A stretch of 64,000 nucleotides of DNA, from NCBI GenBank assembly GCA_043808235.1, contig JAZDFC010000004.1:248001-312000 (forward strand). The letters run 5' to 3'. The position numbers and the translations under genes are program-made. Source of the DNA: JAZDFC01 sp043808235. GTDB taxonomy: Bacteria > Bacteroidota > Ignavibacteria > Ignavibacteriales > Melioribacteraceae. Under the pieces are notes generated by a model. That model ran no database searches and was not told the DNA's origin. It saw nothing but the letters and a program-made list of their open reading frames with translations. Positions 53,365-61,346 of the stretch are shown piece by piece. The stretch's first letter is position 1, and each line of letters starts with the position of its first letter.

Positions 53365-54021
53365 ATGGAAGAAGACCGAATATTAATTGTGGAAGATGAG
53401 GAGGATACGCGGTTTATCCTCGAAAGATTGTTGAAGAAAAACAATTACAATGTAAAAACTGCCGCAAACGGTATAGAAGCATTGGAGCTCCTCGATGTTT
53501 TTATACCCAAGGTTATTGTTGCAGATTGGACGATGCCGCAAATGGATGGATTACAATTATGTAATATCATCAAAGAAAAAGAAAAATATAAGCTCATCTA
53601 CTTTATTGTACTAACTGCACGCGCTTCTTTAAAAGACAGAGTTACCGGACTTGATTACGGCGCGGACGATTTTTTAGTTAAGCCGGTAGAAAACCAGGAA
53701 CTGCTTGCGAGGATCCGCTCAGGCACCAGGATCCACAACCTTCAAAATGAATTGAAAGGAATAGAACACGATAAAGCTGTTATCGAAATGGCCGCTACAA
53801 TCGGGCATCAGATCAATAATCCCTTGAGCAGTCTTATAATGACTATTGATAGTTTAAAAACCGAACTTGATGAAAACCTCCGTAAGAAACACACTGAAGA
53901 TTTCGATTTGATTGACCAGGCAATTGAAAGGATACAAAAATTTGTTGAGGCATTAAAGCAAATCCGCAATCCGGAGGTAATGAATTATGCTCTCGGCAAT
54001 AAAATGTTAAAAATCGATTAA
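53365..54021 (+). CDS. Receiver joined to a kinase-type dimerisation domain without ATPase
   Basis: A 218-residue protein: an N-terminal receiver (phospho-acceptor D54 in VIVADWTMPQMDG; LVKP Lys) and a HisKA-type helix, MAATIGHQINNPLSSLIMTI with His148. The chain ends about 70 residues later, with no catalytic ATPase domain. The stop is followed by a promoter-like element, so truncation by frameshift is not evident. It may be a phosphotransfer protein phosphorylated in trans. Confidence 0.8.
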   Translation: MEEDRILIVEDEEDTRFILERLLKKNNYNVKTAANGIEALELLDVFIPKVIVADWTMPQMDGLQLCNIIKEKEKYKLIYFIVLTARASLKDRVTGLDYGADDFLVKPVENQELLARIRSGTRIHNLQNELKGIEHDKAVIEMAATIGHQINNPLSSLIMTIDSLKTELDENLRKKHTEDFDLIDQAIERIQKFVEALKQIRNPEVMNYALGNKMLKID

Positions 54022-54027
54022 TCCCAC

Positions 54028-54054
54028 TAAAATATTTAGGATTTCTTTCGATAG
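54028..54054 (+). promoter_or_regulatory. Sigma-28-like element before the unknown/kinase gene pair
   Basis: TAAA at 54028-54031, then 15 bases, then TTCGATAG at 54047-54054. CGATA matches the sigma-28 -10 core GCCGATAA in register. It lies 19 bases before the next start, in a 51-base gap, so these genes may form a separate FliA-dependent unit. Confidence 0.5.
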
Positions 54055-54072
54055 TATATCGAGGAAATATAT

Positions 54073-54729
54073 ATGCTAGAAAGGATTCTAAATATAAATG
54101 CCCAAAAGGATTACCGGGGAACAAAACGAGCTTCGAGCTATGAAAGGTTTATATCGCGCCCGTTTATAGACAGTATATTTGGTAAGGACTCAGCAATTAT
54201 TTCTCCCGCAGCAATATTTTTTTCCCGGTTAAACTGGCATCTAAAAGAAGCTCATTTCGATAACAATGAAAAGATCTCCTTCGATTTTTTCATTAATGAA
54301 TTTGAATTCAAGACCGATTTCGATTTTGTGAATTTTTTCTCGACTGAAATGCATCAATTTAATATTATCCAGGAAACCGTTCGAAATGATAAATCCATAA
54401 AATCATTAATAAAGCTCGGTTTAAAGAAAGATCGTGTATTTGTAATTGATAATATGCCGCGGATAGAATTCGTGGCACTTCGAGAATTATACAAAAGGAT
54501 GCTGAAACTCAGTTTAGAAACCGAATTAAATATACTTGACAGTTTTGCGTTGAATGGATTGAAAGACGGAATTGAGAATGAACTATTTGACGAATTGACA
54601 CCTATTCTCATCGGTTTGTACACCCTGGTTTACAAACTGAATAAATTTGACTTGAAGAGCAGCTATTCATTCAATAAGTATTCTGAAAATTTAATTCAGA
54701 TTGAGAAAGTATCCAAGGTTTATGCCTGA
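54073..54729 (+). CDS. Unknown soluble protein preceding the PAS kinase
   Basis: A 218-residue, mainly helical soluble protein with mixed charge; no signal peptide, membrane segment or recognised motif (segments include RLNWHLKEAHFD and LIKLGLKKDRVFVIDNM). GAGGAAATATAT lies before the ATG. It overlaps the kinase gene by eight bases, so the two are likely co-expressed. Confidence 0.6.
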   Translation: MLERILNINAQKDYRGTKRASSYERFISRPFIDSIFGKDSAIISPAAIFFSRLNWHLKEAHFDNNEKISFDFFINEFEFKTDFDFVNFFSTEMHQFNIIQETVRNDKSIKSLIKLGLKKDRVFVIDNMPRIEFVALRELYKRMLKLSLETELNILDSFALNGLKDGIENELFDELTPILIGLYTLVYKLNKFDLKSSYSFNKYSENLIQIEKVSKVYA

Positions 54730-56608
54730 AACTAAAATTGAAAATAACGAAAATCTGATGGCATCAAAGCAGTTTAATTCATTACAGGAATTTAAACGTC
54801 TGCAGGAATTGCCTGATACGAAACCGCTTGCGCTTGTGAATACACGCGGGTTTATTTCGTATGCAAATCATGCTTTCGAAAGAATTTTTGCTTTGCATGA
54901 AGGTGATAGCTTTTCTGCTTTGGAATCCGAGCCTAATTTACTTTTGTTAATTGAGAGCTTAGCCGGAAGCCATTATAGCAGTTTCCATTTCGATCTATTA
55001 GTACGCCCGAATTCCGAACCGTATCTTAGTAATTATTTTGTAGATATAGATAGAATTTTAATTGACGATTCGGAATATCTTGTAGTCGTACTTACATCTC
55101 ATGAAGAAAGAAAGAGAATTGAAAACCGAATTAATAATCTCCATAATGCTCTTGAATACGGAAACGTAGCTGTGCTTATCACGGATGGTGCGGGAAAAAT
55201 AAATTACTCTTCGGCATCGTTTGAGCATATTCTCGGCAAAAATCTTGAAACACTTTATAACAACTCTCTCACGGAAATTCTTGATCAATACCTTGATGAA
55301 AATGATAAAGAAAATCTAAGGTATGCGCTGAAGAATCAATCCGAATGGATTATGTTGATATCAGGTATAAATGATGACGCCGATATTTGGTTCAAGGAAT
55401 TGAAGCTAATGCCGGTAAAGAGAATTGATTCGGATTACAATAATTTTATACTTACTGCGAATGATATTACAGATTATATTCTTAAAAATCGTTTGATGAA
55501 AAAAGCAGAAGAGCGGCAAAAAACTATTGTTAATAACATAACCGATCCGGTATTAATTGTCCGGAGAGAAAAGAACTCATATTTTTTTGAAAACGCTAAT
55601 GAAGAATATTACAAAGCATTCAATCTATCGAAAGGAAATATTGTAAGCAACGAGATCGGCATGTATATCCCGTCGGACTTATTAGCTATTCTGTTACCTC
55701 TGTTCGATAAAAAATTTGACAATGAGAATCATACTTCCGCGTTTAATTATCATCATCTTGAATCCGATAGGAAATATACCGGGAAAATTACTTTTGTTGA
55801 TGATCCTTACGAAGAAGTAAGACTATTTATTGTAACAATATCCGATATGACCGAACAACTTGCCACTGAGGCAAGGCTAAGAAAAGCATATGAGAAAGAA
55901 ACACAATTAAGCAAATTGAAGTCGGCGTTTTTGGCGAATATGTCGCATGAAATTCGAACTCCATTGAATGCTATTGTAGGTTATTCGGATTTGCTTGAAG
56001 ATGAGATTAAAGAAAAGGAAGACGAATCGCTGCTTGAACTTACGAATTATTTAAAGGACGGCGTAAAACGATTATTACACCTCGTGGAGAATATTGTTGA
56101 GGTATCCATTCTTGAATCAGGGGAAGGTACGCTTGATAATGTGACGATGGAAATGAACGTATTGATAAAAAATATATGCAGCGAATTTCAGTTTACCGCG
56201 GAATCAAAAAACATCAAACTTAATTGCCGGCTTGCTGATGAACCGGTATTCACAAGGATTGATGAAAATAAATTCCGAAAGATTATTGCAAATATTTTGG
56301 ATAATGCGATAAAGTATAATAAACACGAAGGTGAAGTTACTATAAGCGCAATCACGGGAAGCGATGCATTCAGCGTCCAAATTGAAGATACAGGTATTGG
56401 TATTCATGAAGATAAACTCGATAAAGTTTTGGAACCATTTATGCAGGAAGAAGATGAGGGGCACAAGCGCAATTACGAAGGCGCCGGGTTAGGATTAACT
56501 ATCGCCCATAAATTAACACAGCTTATGCACGGCACAATGAAAATTGAAAGTAAAGTTAACATTGGCACAAAAGTGATATTAACTTTCCCGCTGATTATAT
56601 CCGAATAA
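54722..56608 (+). CDS. PAS-domain sensor histidine kinase
   Basis: A 628-residue soluble kinase. Two or three PAS-like segments occupy about residues 30-370 (for example LVNTRGFISYANHAFERIF and ITDGAGKINYSSASFEHIL). The HisKA helix carries H409 (ANMSHEIRTPLNAIVGYSD). The ATPase domain has the N-box (NILDNAIKYN), DTGIGI and GAGLGL boxes. ATG 54722 follows AAGG. No membrane segment is visible, so it senses a cytoplasmic cue. A cognate regulator could be one of the orphan receivers just upstream. Last plus-strand gene of the motility region. Confidence 0.92.
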   Translation: MPETKIENNENLMASKQFNSLQEFKRLQELPDTKPLALVNTRGFISYANHAFERIFALHEGDSFSALESEPNLLLLIESLAGSHYSSFHFDLLVRPNSEPYLSNYFVDIDRILIDDSEYLVVVLTSHEERKRIENRINNLHNALEYGNVAVLITDGAGKINYSSASFEHILGKNLETLYNNSLTEILDQYLDENDKENLRYALKNQSEWIMLISGINDDADIWFKELKLMPVKRIDSDYNNFILTANDITDYILKNRLMKKAEERQKTIVNNITDPVLIVRREKNSYFFENANEEYYKAFNLSKGNIVSNEIGMYIPSDLLAILLPLFDKKFDNENHTSAFNYHHLESDRKYTGKITFVDDPYEEVRLFIVTISDMTEQLATEARLRKAYEKETQLSKLKSAFLANMSHEIRTPLNAIVGYSDLLEDEIKEKEDESLLELTNYLKDGVKRLLHLVENIVEVSILESGEGTLDNVTMEMNVLIKNICSEFQFTAESKNIKLNCRLADEPVFTRIDENKFRKIIANILDNAIKYNKHEGEVTISAITGSDAFSVQIEDTGIGIHEDKLDKVLEPFMQEEDEGHKRNYEGAGLGLTIAHKLTQLMHGTMKIESKVNIGTKVILTFPLIISE

Positions 56609-56813
56609 TTTTCCAAAGGTGTTTTACTACCAACTCATCCGCCTTCTAAAGAGTGCTTGCTGTGAACGAAGTCGACTTGACAAAAACGAATTTAATTTTT
56701 TAGTCTTTTCGATAAAAAAGAATAATCAAGTTTTTCCGATTCTGTAACTATTTCTCATCAGTTAATTGTGCAAAATCCGACCTATAATGCTCTCATGTAT
56801 TCGCGAGCGAAAT
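56609..56813. other. Convergent intergenic region
   Basis: About 200 bases between the kinase gene (plus strand) and the SRPBCC gene (minus strand). A small TTCG-CGAG-CGAA hairpin near 56800 is the only structure seen. No terminator with a T-run was found. Confidence 0.4.
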
Positions 56814-57290
56814 TTATCTGATGAGCATGGCAAGTTTGTCAAAAGATTCATTCCAGCTTTTGCCCGTCATTTCCCTCAACTCTCCCGCCGGAATACCGGA
56901 ATGTGTCAATGTCATTTTGGTTTTTCCGTTAAGATCTTCTAATTCTATTTTAACTAATAATTCCATCGGCCATTCATCACCCGGCATGCCGTAATGAGAT
57001 GCCGGAACTGCATTCCCATTTTCATCCGCAAAACTGTCCGTACAAACTATCTTTTCAAGCGGAATAATTTCTTTGTACGTACCGGTACTCCAATAATCCT
57101 GACCCTCAGCAGACCGCATGCAGTTGAGATATTTTCCGCCTTCACGAAGATCAATCTTACTAACCGGGGTAGTATAGTTTTTAGGTCCCCACCACTGCAT
57201 TGTGCGTGCAGGATCGGTCCATGCTTCCCATACTGATTCACGCGGTGCGTCAAAGACGCGTGTAATTACTAATTCATTTTGATTTGTCAT
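56814..57290 (-). CDS. SRPBCC/AHSA1-family protein
   Basis: A 158-residue START-like (SRPBCC, Aha1-type) protein. The N-terminus LVITRVFDAPRESVWEAWTD and WWGPKNYTTPV, and the C-terminal GKTKMTLTHSGIPAGEL and GKSWNESFDKLAMLI, are diagnostic. Such proteins bind small hydrophobic ligands; the ligand here is unknown. It opens the minus-strand region, convergent with the kinase gene, and is not clearly linked to motility. Confidence 0.88.
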   Translation of the reverse strand: MTNQNELVITRVFDAPRESVWEAWTDPARTMQWWGPKNYTTPVSKIDLREGGKYLNCMRSAEGQDYWSTGTYKEIIPLEKIVCTDSFADENGNAVPASHYGMPGDEWPMELLVKIELEDLNGKTKMTLTHSGIPAGELREMTGKSWNESFDKLAMLIR

Positions 57291-57503
57291 GGTGCAGTTC
57301 CTTTCTAACCATCGCTTTTAAGTTTTCTTTGGCTTATGTTGTTCAAAGTATGTTTGCTACTAAATACTTATAACGATTAAGAAGTTGAGGGAGTTCAAAT
57401 GAAGAAAAATTATGGCTTTCCAAAAAGTATTACAATGATAACGTCTTTTTACCGGGGAAAACAGCAGGTTTATAAATTGCTAAATCGGAAGAACCGCTTT
57501 TTA
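57291..57503. other. Intergenic region between SRPBCC and XRE genes
   Basis: About 210 bases with no supported gene; open frames here are short and lack ribosome sites. It should contain the promoter of the SRPBCC gene on the minus strand, but no consensus is clear. Confidence 0.4.
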
Positions 57504-57761
57504 TTATGCAACTTTTACGGCAGATTTATTCTGTTCAACTTTCATCGAAACGTGCCCATCGAGTATTTCAATCAATTTAGTACCCAAGGCAATTTCGATT
57601 CTCGAAATAGTTTCTAATGTAAAATTCTCATTCCCTTTTAATAGCTTATTTACATGCTGCGGTGAAGTATTTAACATTTCCGCTAATTGTTTTTGACTAA
57701 TTCCCTTCTCTCTGATAGTACGAAGAATAGTAAGAGCTATTTTAGCCGACTTATCGAGCAT
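57504..57761 (-). CDS. XRE-family (HigA-like) helix-turn-helix protein, 5' end frameshifted
   Basis: An 85-residue DNA-binding protein with an XRE helix-turn-helix (ISQKQLAEMLNTSPQHVNKL, then NFTLETISRIEIALG). Open sequence continues upstream in this frame without a start codon (reading TETSKWVEKAEWRVANESM). A good start, MTTAEEK at 57853-57851, lies in another frame. One extra base in the T5 run at 57833-57837 (A5 in the coding strand) would restore a protein of about 116 residues. The nearest upstream gene is the effector of the ATPase cassette, 14 bases before that ATG. Confidence 0.7.
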   Translation of the reverse strand: MLDKSAKIALTILRTIREKGISQKQLAEMLNTSPQHVNKLLKGNENFTLETISRIEIALGTKLIEILDGHVSMKVEQNKSAVKVA

Positions 57762-57867
57762 GCTTTCATTTGCTACACGCCATTCTGCTTTTTCAACCCA
57801 TTTGGAGGTTTCTGTTGATGCAAGTTGTTGAGTTTTTCTTCCGCAGTAGTCATTTTGTACTTTTGAT

Positions 57868-58779
57868 TTAATTATTTTTTAATGTTTTTAGATCATGGGT
57901 GGAATCAGCCGTGGAATTATATGAACCGTCAAATCGATATTCTCCTAAATGGGTACCTTTATGGTCATGGTACTCGAACATTCCATGTCTATGATCAAGT
58001 GAGATATATGAATAATTTCCATTTCTAAGAAGAAGCTTATATATGTTTCTAAGCGAACCTTTAGCAAGTTTTTTTTCTCTCTTTGACAATTCTTTATCAT
58101 AAACATAATAATTAAGTTCTAGAATTTTCCGCCCTATTTTTATTGTATATGCTTCTATTTCTGATCCTTTTTTCTTCATTACTTCTTCATAAAAAGTATT
58201 TACTATCGAGCCGTTATATTGCGTAATTTTATTTTGAACATTATGATTATGAGTTTCATCTTCTATGATATTATTACTAAAATTTTTATTTGGTAAAAAT
58301 TCATCATTAGCTTTTTTCCAATTAATTTCATTTTGGTGCTTTATAAACCAATTACTCTTCCATCTATGCCAAGTACCTTCACAACATATATATGGTCTAT
58401 TAACTAATTTCTTCATTTCAAAACCATAAAAACCAAAATGTTGCTTTGAATAACTTGATAAATATTCATCCACTGAACCAACTCTCCTGGCTAAACCTGG
58501 AACTGCTTGTATTAAAGAGGAATAAAGTTGGTGAGCTGTATTTGATATACCTTTCAAATGTTCATCTCTCACTATTTCAGGCCAGCTCTTATATATAAAA
58601 TCATAGAAAGTCCCATAACTATATCTACGAATAAAAAAGTCATTATTGGCGTAAATAGTATCTTCATGTAGCTTAGTTAGATCAATCGCTTTGCAAAAAT
58701 TTATGAAAATTCTATCCCTGTCATTTTCCTGAATAAACGCCATTTCAAAACTGTCATTAATTAATAATAAATGTCCCAT
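57868..58779 (-). CDS. Candidate effector with colicin E3-type RNase motif
   Basis: A 303-residue cytoplasmic protein of no family I recognise in its first 200 residues. The C-terminus carries D262-x2-H265-G-x2-E269, followed by G275-x-H277-L-G-E280 and a Gly-rich turn. Colicin E3 has Asp510-x2-His513-Gly-x2-Glu517 then Gly-x-His526-Leu-Gly in the catalytic region of its 16S rRNase domain, so spacing of the catalytic residues is identical. It is one base downstream of the AAA ATPase gene. I infer a translation-blocking effector controlled by its operon partners; the assignment rests on motif and position. Confidence 0.65.
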   Translation of the reverse strand: MGHLLLINDSFEMAFIQENDRDRIFINFCKAIDLTKLHEDTIYANNDFFIRRYSYGTFYDFIYKSWPEIVRDEHLKGISNTAHQLYSSLIQAVPGLARRVGSVDEYLSSYSKQHFGFYGFEMKKLVNRPYICCEGTWHRWKSNWFIKHQNEINWKKANDEFLPNKNFSNNIIEDETHNHNVQNKITQYNGSIVNTFYEEVMKKKGSEIEAYTIKIGRKILELNYYVYDKELSKREKKLAKGSLRNIYKLLLRNGNYSYISLDHRHGMFEYHDHKGTHLGEYRFDGSYNSTADSTHDLKTLKNN

Positions 58780-58780
58780 T

Positions 58781-59911
58781 TTATCTACCGGAATTTTTTA
58801 ATATTGCCATTAAATCCTGACGAACCTGGTCAAAAAAATCTACCGGGAAATCACTTAGGTCGCCATTATCATGTATTTCAATTTTTTTAATTCGGTTCTC
58901 TTTTTGGTCAAAGTTATTAAAGAAATATATCGCTGCATCAGCGGCTTTCAATCCTAATTCCTCCATTATAGCTCTTCTGATTCCATTAACTACATGTTCA
59001 CTATGAGTTTCGATCAAAATTTTCACACCTGAAGCAGCCACTTTTGCTAAAAAATAACCAATATTTGATTGTCCTTTGGGGTGCATATGTGCCTCAGGAT
59101 TTTCAACAATAAAAATGCTGCCCTTTTCCGCTATGAGACCGGTGACAATTATGGGTAAAGAATAACTTATACCAAAGCCATAATTTGTAGAAAGCACATC
59201 GGTTTTTGATGAGGAGTTACCTAAACGTAGCTGAGCATTAAATGTTCCTACTGGAACTGATTTTACAGTGGCACCTGGGCTGATATACTTCAACCATTCG
59301 TCCACTTGCTGTGGAAGATATTCAGCTTTACTTTTTTCTTTTCGTCTTTGCTTCTCAACCTGAAAAAACTGATTATTTAACAAAACTTGAGCAGTATATT
59401 CACCTCTATACCCACAATGGACAAAGTCTAAAAACTTTGATGTAAGTTCAAATCTTGGACCTAACCTTTCTGTATGCAAATAATAAAATTCTCTTTTTCT
59501 CCAAAAGGGTATCTCGATCGAATCAATACTTTTATCTTGTAATACAATATCTACAGAAAAATTTTCTTGCTCACTTTTAAGAAACTTTATGTCAAAAACT
59601 TCATTATCTAATTTTATACTAGCGCTTTCAGTTGAGCTTTTATTAGTGTTAAAAACATCGTAAATCGTTCCGAGGTTTAATTCATACCCCAAATTTAATG
59701 GCGTAGGGTAACCTTTCCATGTTTTAGAAGTATAGTTTGAGTTATTTGATTCTTTTAAATTATTTTCAATAGCTGACCGAATAAGCAACAGCGCTTGAAT
59801 TACCGTACTTTTCCCGGTACCATTATTTCCTGTTAAAATCGTCATGTTTTTCAAATAAAATTTCTCATTTGAGAAGCATTTGAAGCCTTTGATTGATAAA
59901 TTATTGTCCAT
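58781..59911 (-). CDS. AAA/ABC-type ATPase, DUF3696-like
   Basis: A 376-residue SMC/OLD-like ATPase. Walker A is TGNNGTGKST near residue 30. Walker B region GSIFIVENPEAHMHP is followed by ETHSEHVVNGIRRAI (H-loop). The C-terminus (HDNGDLSDFPVDFFDQVRQDL) is the DUF3696 signature. Start: ATG 59911 follows AGGTGATAAAG; a GTG at 59920 is the alternative. It overlaps the DUF262 gene by 11 bases. Such ATPases sense or gate phage-triggered effectors in several known systems. Confidence 0.85.
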   Translation of the reverse strand: MDNNLSIKGFKCFSNEKFYLKNMTILTGNNGTGKSTVIQALLLIRSAIENNLKESNNSNYTSKTWKGYPTPLNLGYELNLGTIYDVFNTNKSSTESASIKLDNEVFDIKFLKSEQENFSVDIVLQDKSIDSIEIPFWRKREFYYLHTERLGPRFELTSKFLDFVHCGYRGEYTAQVLLNNQFFQVEKQRRKEKSKAEYLPQQVDEWLKYISPGATVKSVPVGTFNAQLRLGNSSSKTDVLSTNYGFGISYSLPIIVTGLIAEKGSIFIVENPEAHMHPKGQSNIGYFLAKVAASGVKILIETHSEHVVNGIRRAIMEELGLKAADAAIYFFNNFDQKENRIKKIEIHDNGDLSDFPVDFFDQVRQDLMAILKNSGR

Positions 59912-61268
59912 CTTTATCACCTATATAATTATCTAGAAACTCTTTAAAATATTTGAAACTCGTTTCTATATTCCATTTTCCGTTAGTCCCGTATGTCAAT
60001 GCAGTAAAAAGGTCATTTGATTGTATCAATTCAGCTAATGGTTCAACAAGAGATTCAAACTCTATATTTGTAACAATTTTTCCAGGATTATAACCACTCA
60101 ATAAAATAGAAAGGGTCATCATCATAAGTTTGTTTACAGGCGTTCTTCTTGAATTTTTAGCATTTGGTACAACTTTTCTAAAACAATATCTACCAAAAAG
60201 ATGATGAGCGTTGGCAAGAGCAATGAAATAAATATTTATGTACTTCTCAAGTTGCTCGTAACTTCGTTTATTCAAGTCATCAGTAAAATTATCAAGAGTA
60301 AATTCCATATCACCGTTGTAATCACCAAGTGGATTTTTTTCGGAATATTGTTCATAGAAATAAATAAACCTTAAAGCTGCTTCACGAGCCTCCATTCTTG
60401 TGTCTTTTACACTAAAATCAGTCGCAAGTCCGAAAGATTCGCTATCAATCATATTTTTCAATGTTTTCTGTACATGTGGTCGCGAAATGCAATTACGTAT
60501 TTCCTGGTTATTTAAAGGTTTGCCGCCTGTATTAAGTCGTCTAAATAAATCATATTTTAATTGGCTAGGTGATCTATAATCGATAACAAAACACATTATC
60601 TGTGTCTGACCAAACCGCCTTAGTCTTAATGGTGATAACACGTCATCCAATTCCGAAAATTTATATCCATTACAATTTTCTAAGTACTCTAAGTTTGACA
60701 GTACTAATTCATTGTCCATAAAACGCTTTATTGTATAGAGTCTTTGTAATCCATCAACAACTGTCAATCTACCATCGTCATATTGACTCAAATAGATTGA
60801 TGGTAATGGTAATCCTAATAAAATCGATTCGATCAATTTACTCTGTCGTGTTTTATCCCAAATAAAATTTCTTTGAAAGTCAGGTGAAAGTTCAATATCC
60901 TTATTAACTATGAGATCATATATTTGCTTTAATGAAAATGGTTTATTCTCAACATAAATATCTTCCGGTTTATATCCCGGTTTTCCGGGGAAAGTTACAT
61001 TAAAGGAATTGTCAAATCCCTGTGCGCGGCTCTCAAGCCAATCTACAGATAATCCGGCAAGTCTTTCATCTACTATTGAAGCATTTTCTTGAAAAGGATT
61101 ATCTTCTCTTAGTTTTAGAATTCCATCAATATTTTTCAGAGGATATTTGTACTCATTGTCACCATCTTTAGAGTATAAGTATAAATCTGATTCATTACCC
61201 TCTTCAACAATAGTAAAGGGAATTTCATTTTCTGAATTCATTACTGTAAAATGTACTTCTAATTGCAT
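59901..61268 (-). CDS. DUF262-domain protein (ParB/GmrSD-like N-terminal fold)
   Basis: A 455-residue protein with the DUF262 motifs SPDFQRNFIWDKTRQSKLIE, VVDGLQRLYTIKRF (the DGQQR box with Leu for Gln) and FRRLNTGGKPLNNQEIRN. The C-terminal half is helical. It shows no DUF1524 HNH motif, so it is not a full GmrSD-type endonuclease. First gene of the minus-strand cassette, upstream of the ATPase. DUF262 proteins occur often in defence islands. Confidence 0.85.
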   Translation of the reverse strand: MQLEVHFTVMNSENEIPFTIVEEGNESDLYLYSKDGDNEYKYPLKNIDGILKLREDNPFQENASIVDERLAGLSVDWLESRAQGFDNSFNVTFPGKPGYKPEDIYVENKPFSLKQIYDLIVNKDIELSPDFQRNFIWDKTRQSKLIESILLGLPLPSIYLSQYDDGRLTVVDGLQRLYTIKRFMDNELVLSNLEYLENCNGYKFSELDDVLSPLRLRRFGQTQIMCFVIDYRSPSQLKYDLFRRLNTGGKPLNNQEIRNCISRPHVQKTLKNMIDSESFGLATDFSVKDTRMEAREAALRFIYFYEQYSEKNPLGDYNGDMEFTLDNFTDDLNKRSYEQLEKYINIYFIALANAHHLFGRYCFRKVVPNAKNSRRTPVNKLMMMTLSILLSGYNPGKIVTNIEFESLVEPLAELIQSNDLFTALTYGTNGKWNIETSFKYFKEFLDNYIGDKDGQ

Positions 61269-61346
61269 ATTAACTCTTAATTTTTATTAAAATATAATCA
61301 TGCGAATAGGAATAATAAAGCATAATATTTGGGCTTATAATATTTC

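Noticed and set aside
57399..57617. 72-codon plus-strand frame near the XRE gene
   Set aside because: Overlaps the XRE coding region on the other strand, with no family resemblance or regulatory signals.
58781..59911. ATPase as part of a PARIS system
   Set aside because: PARIS needs a DUF4435/TOPRIM partner; the neighbour has neither motif.
59901..61268. DUF262 protein as a complete GmrSD-type type IV endonuclease
   Set aside because: The C-terminal half lacks the DUF1524 HNH motif.
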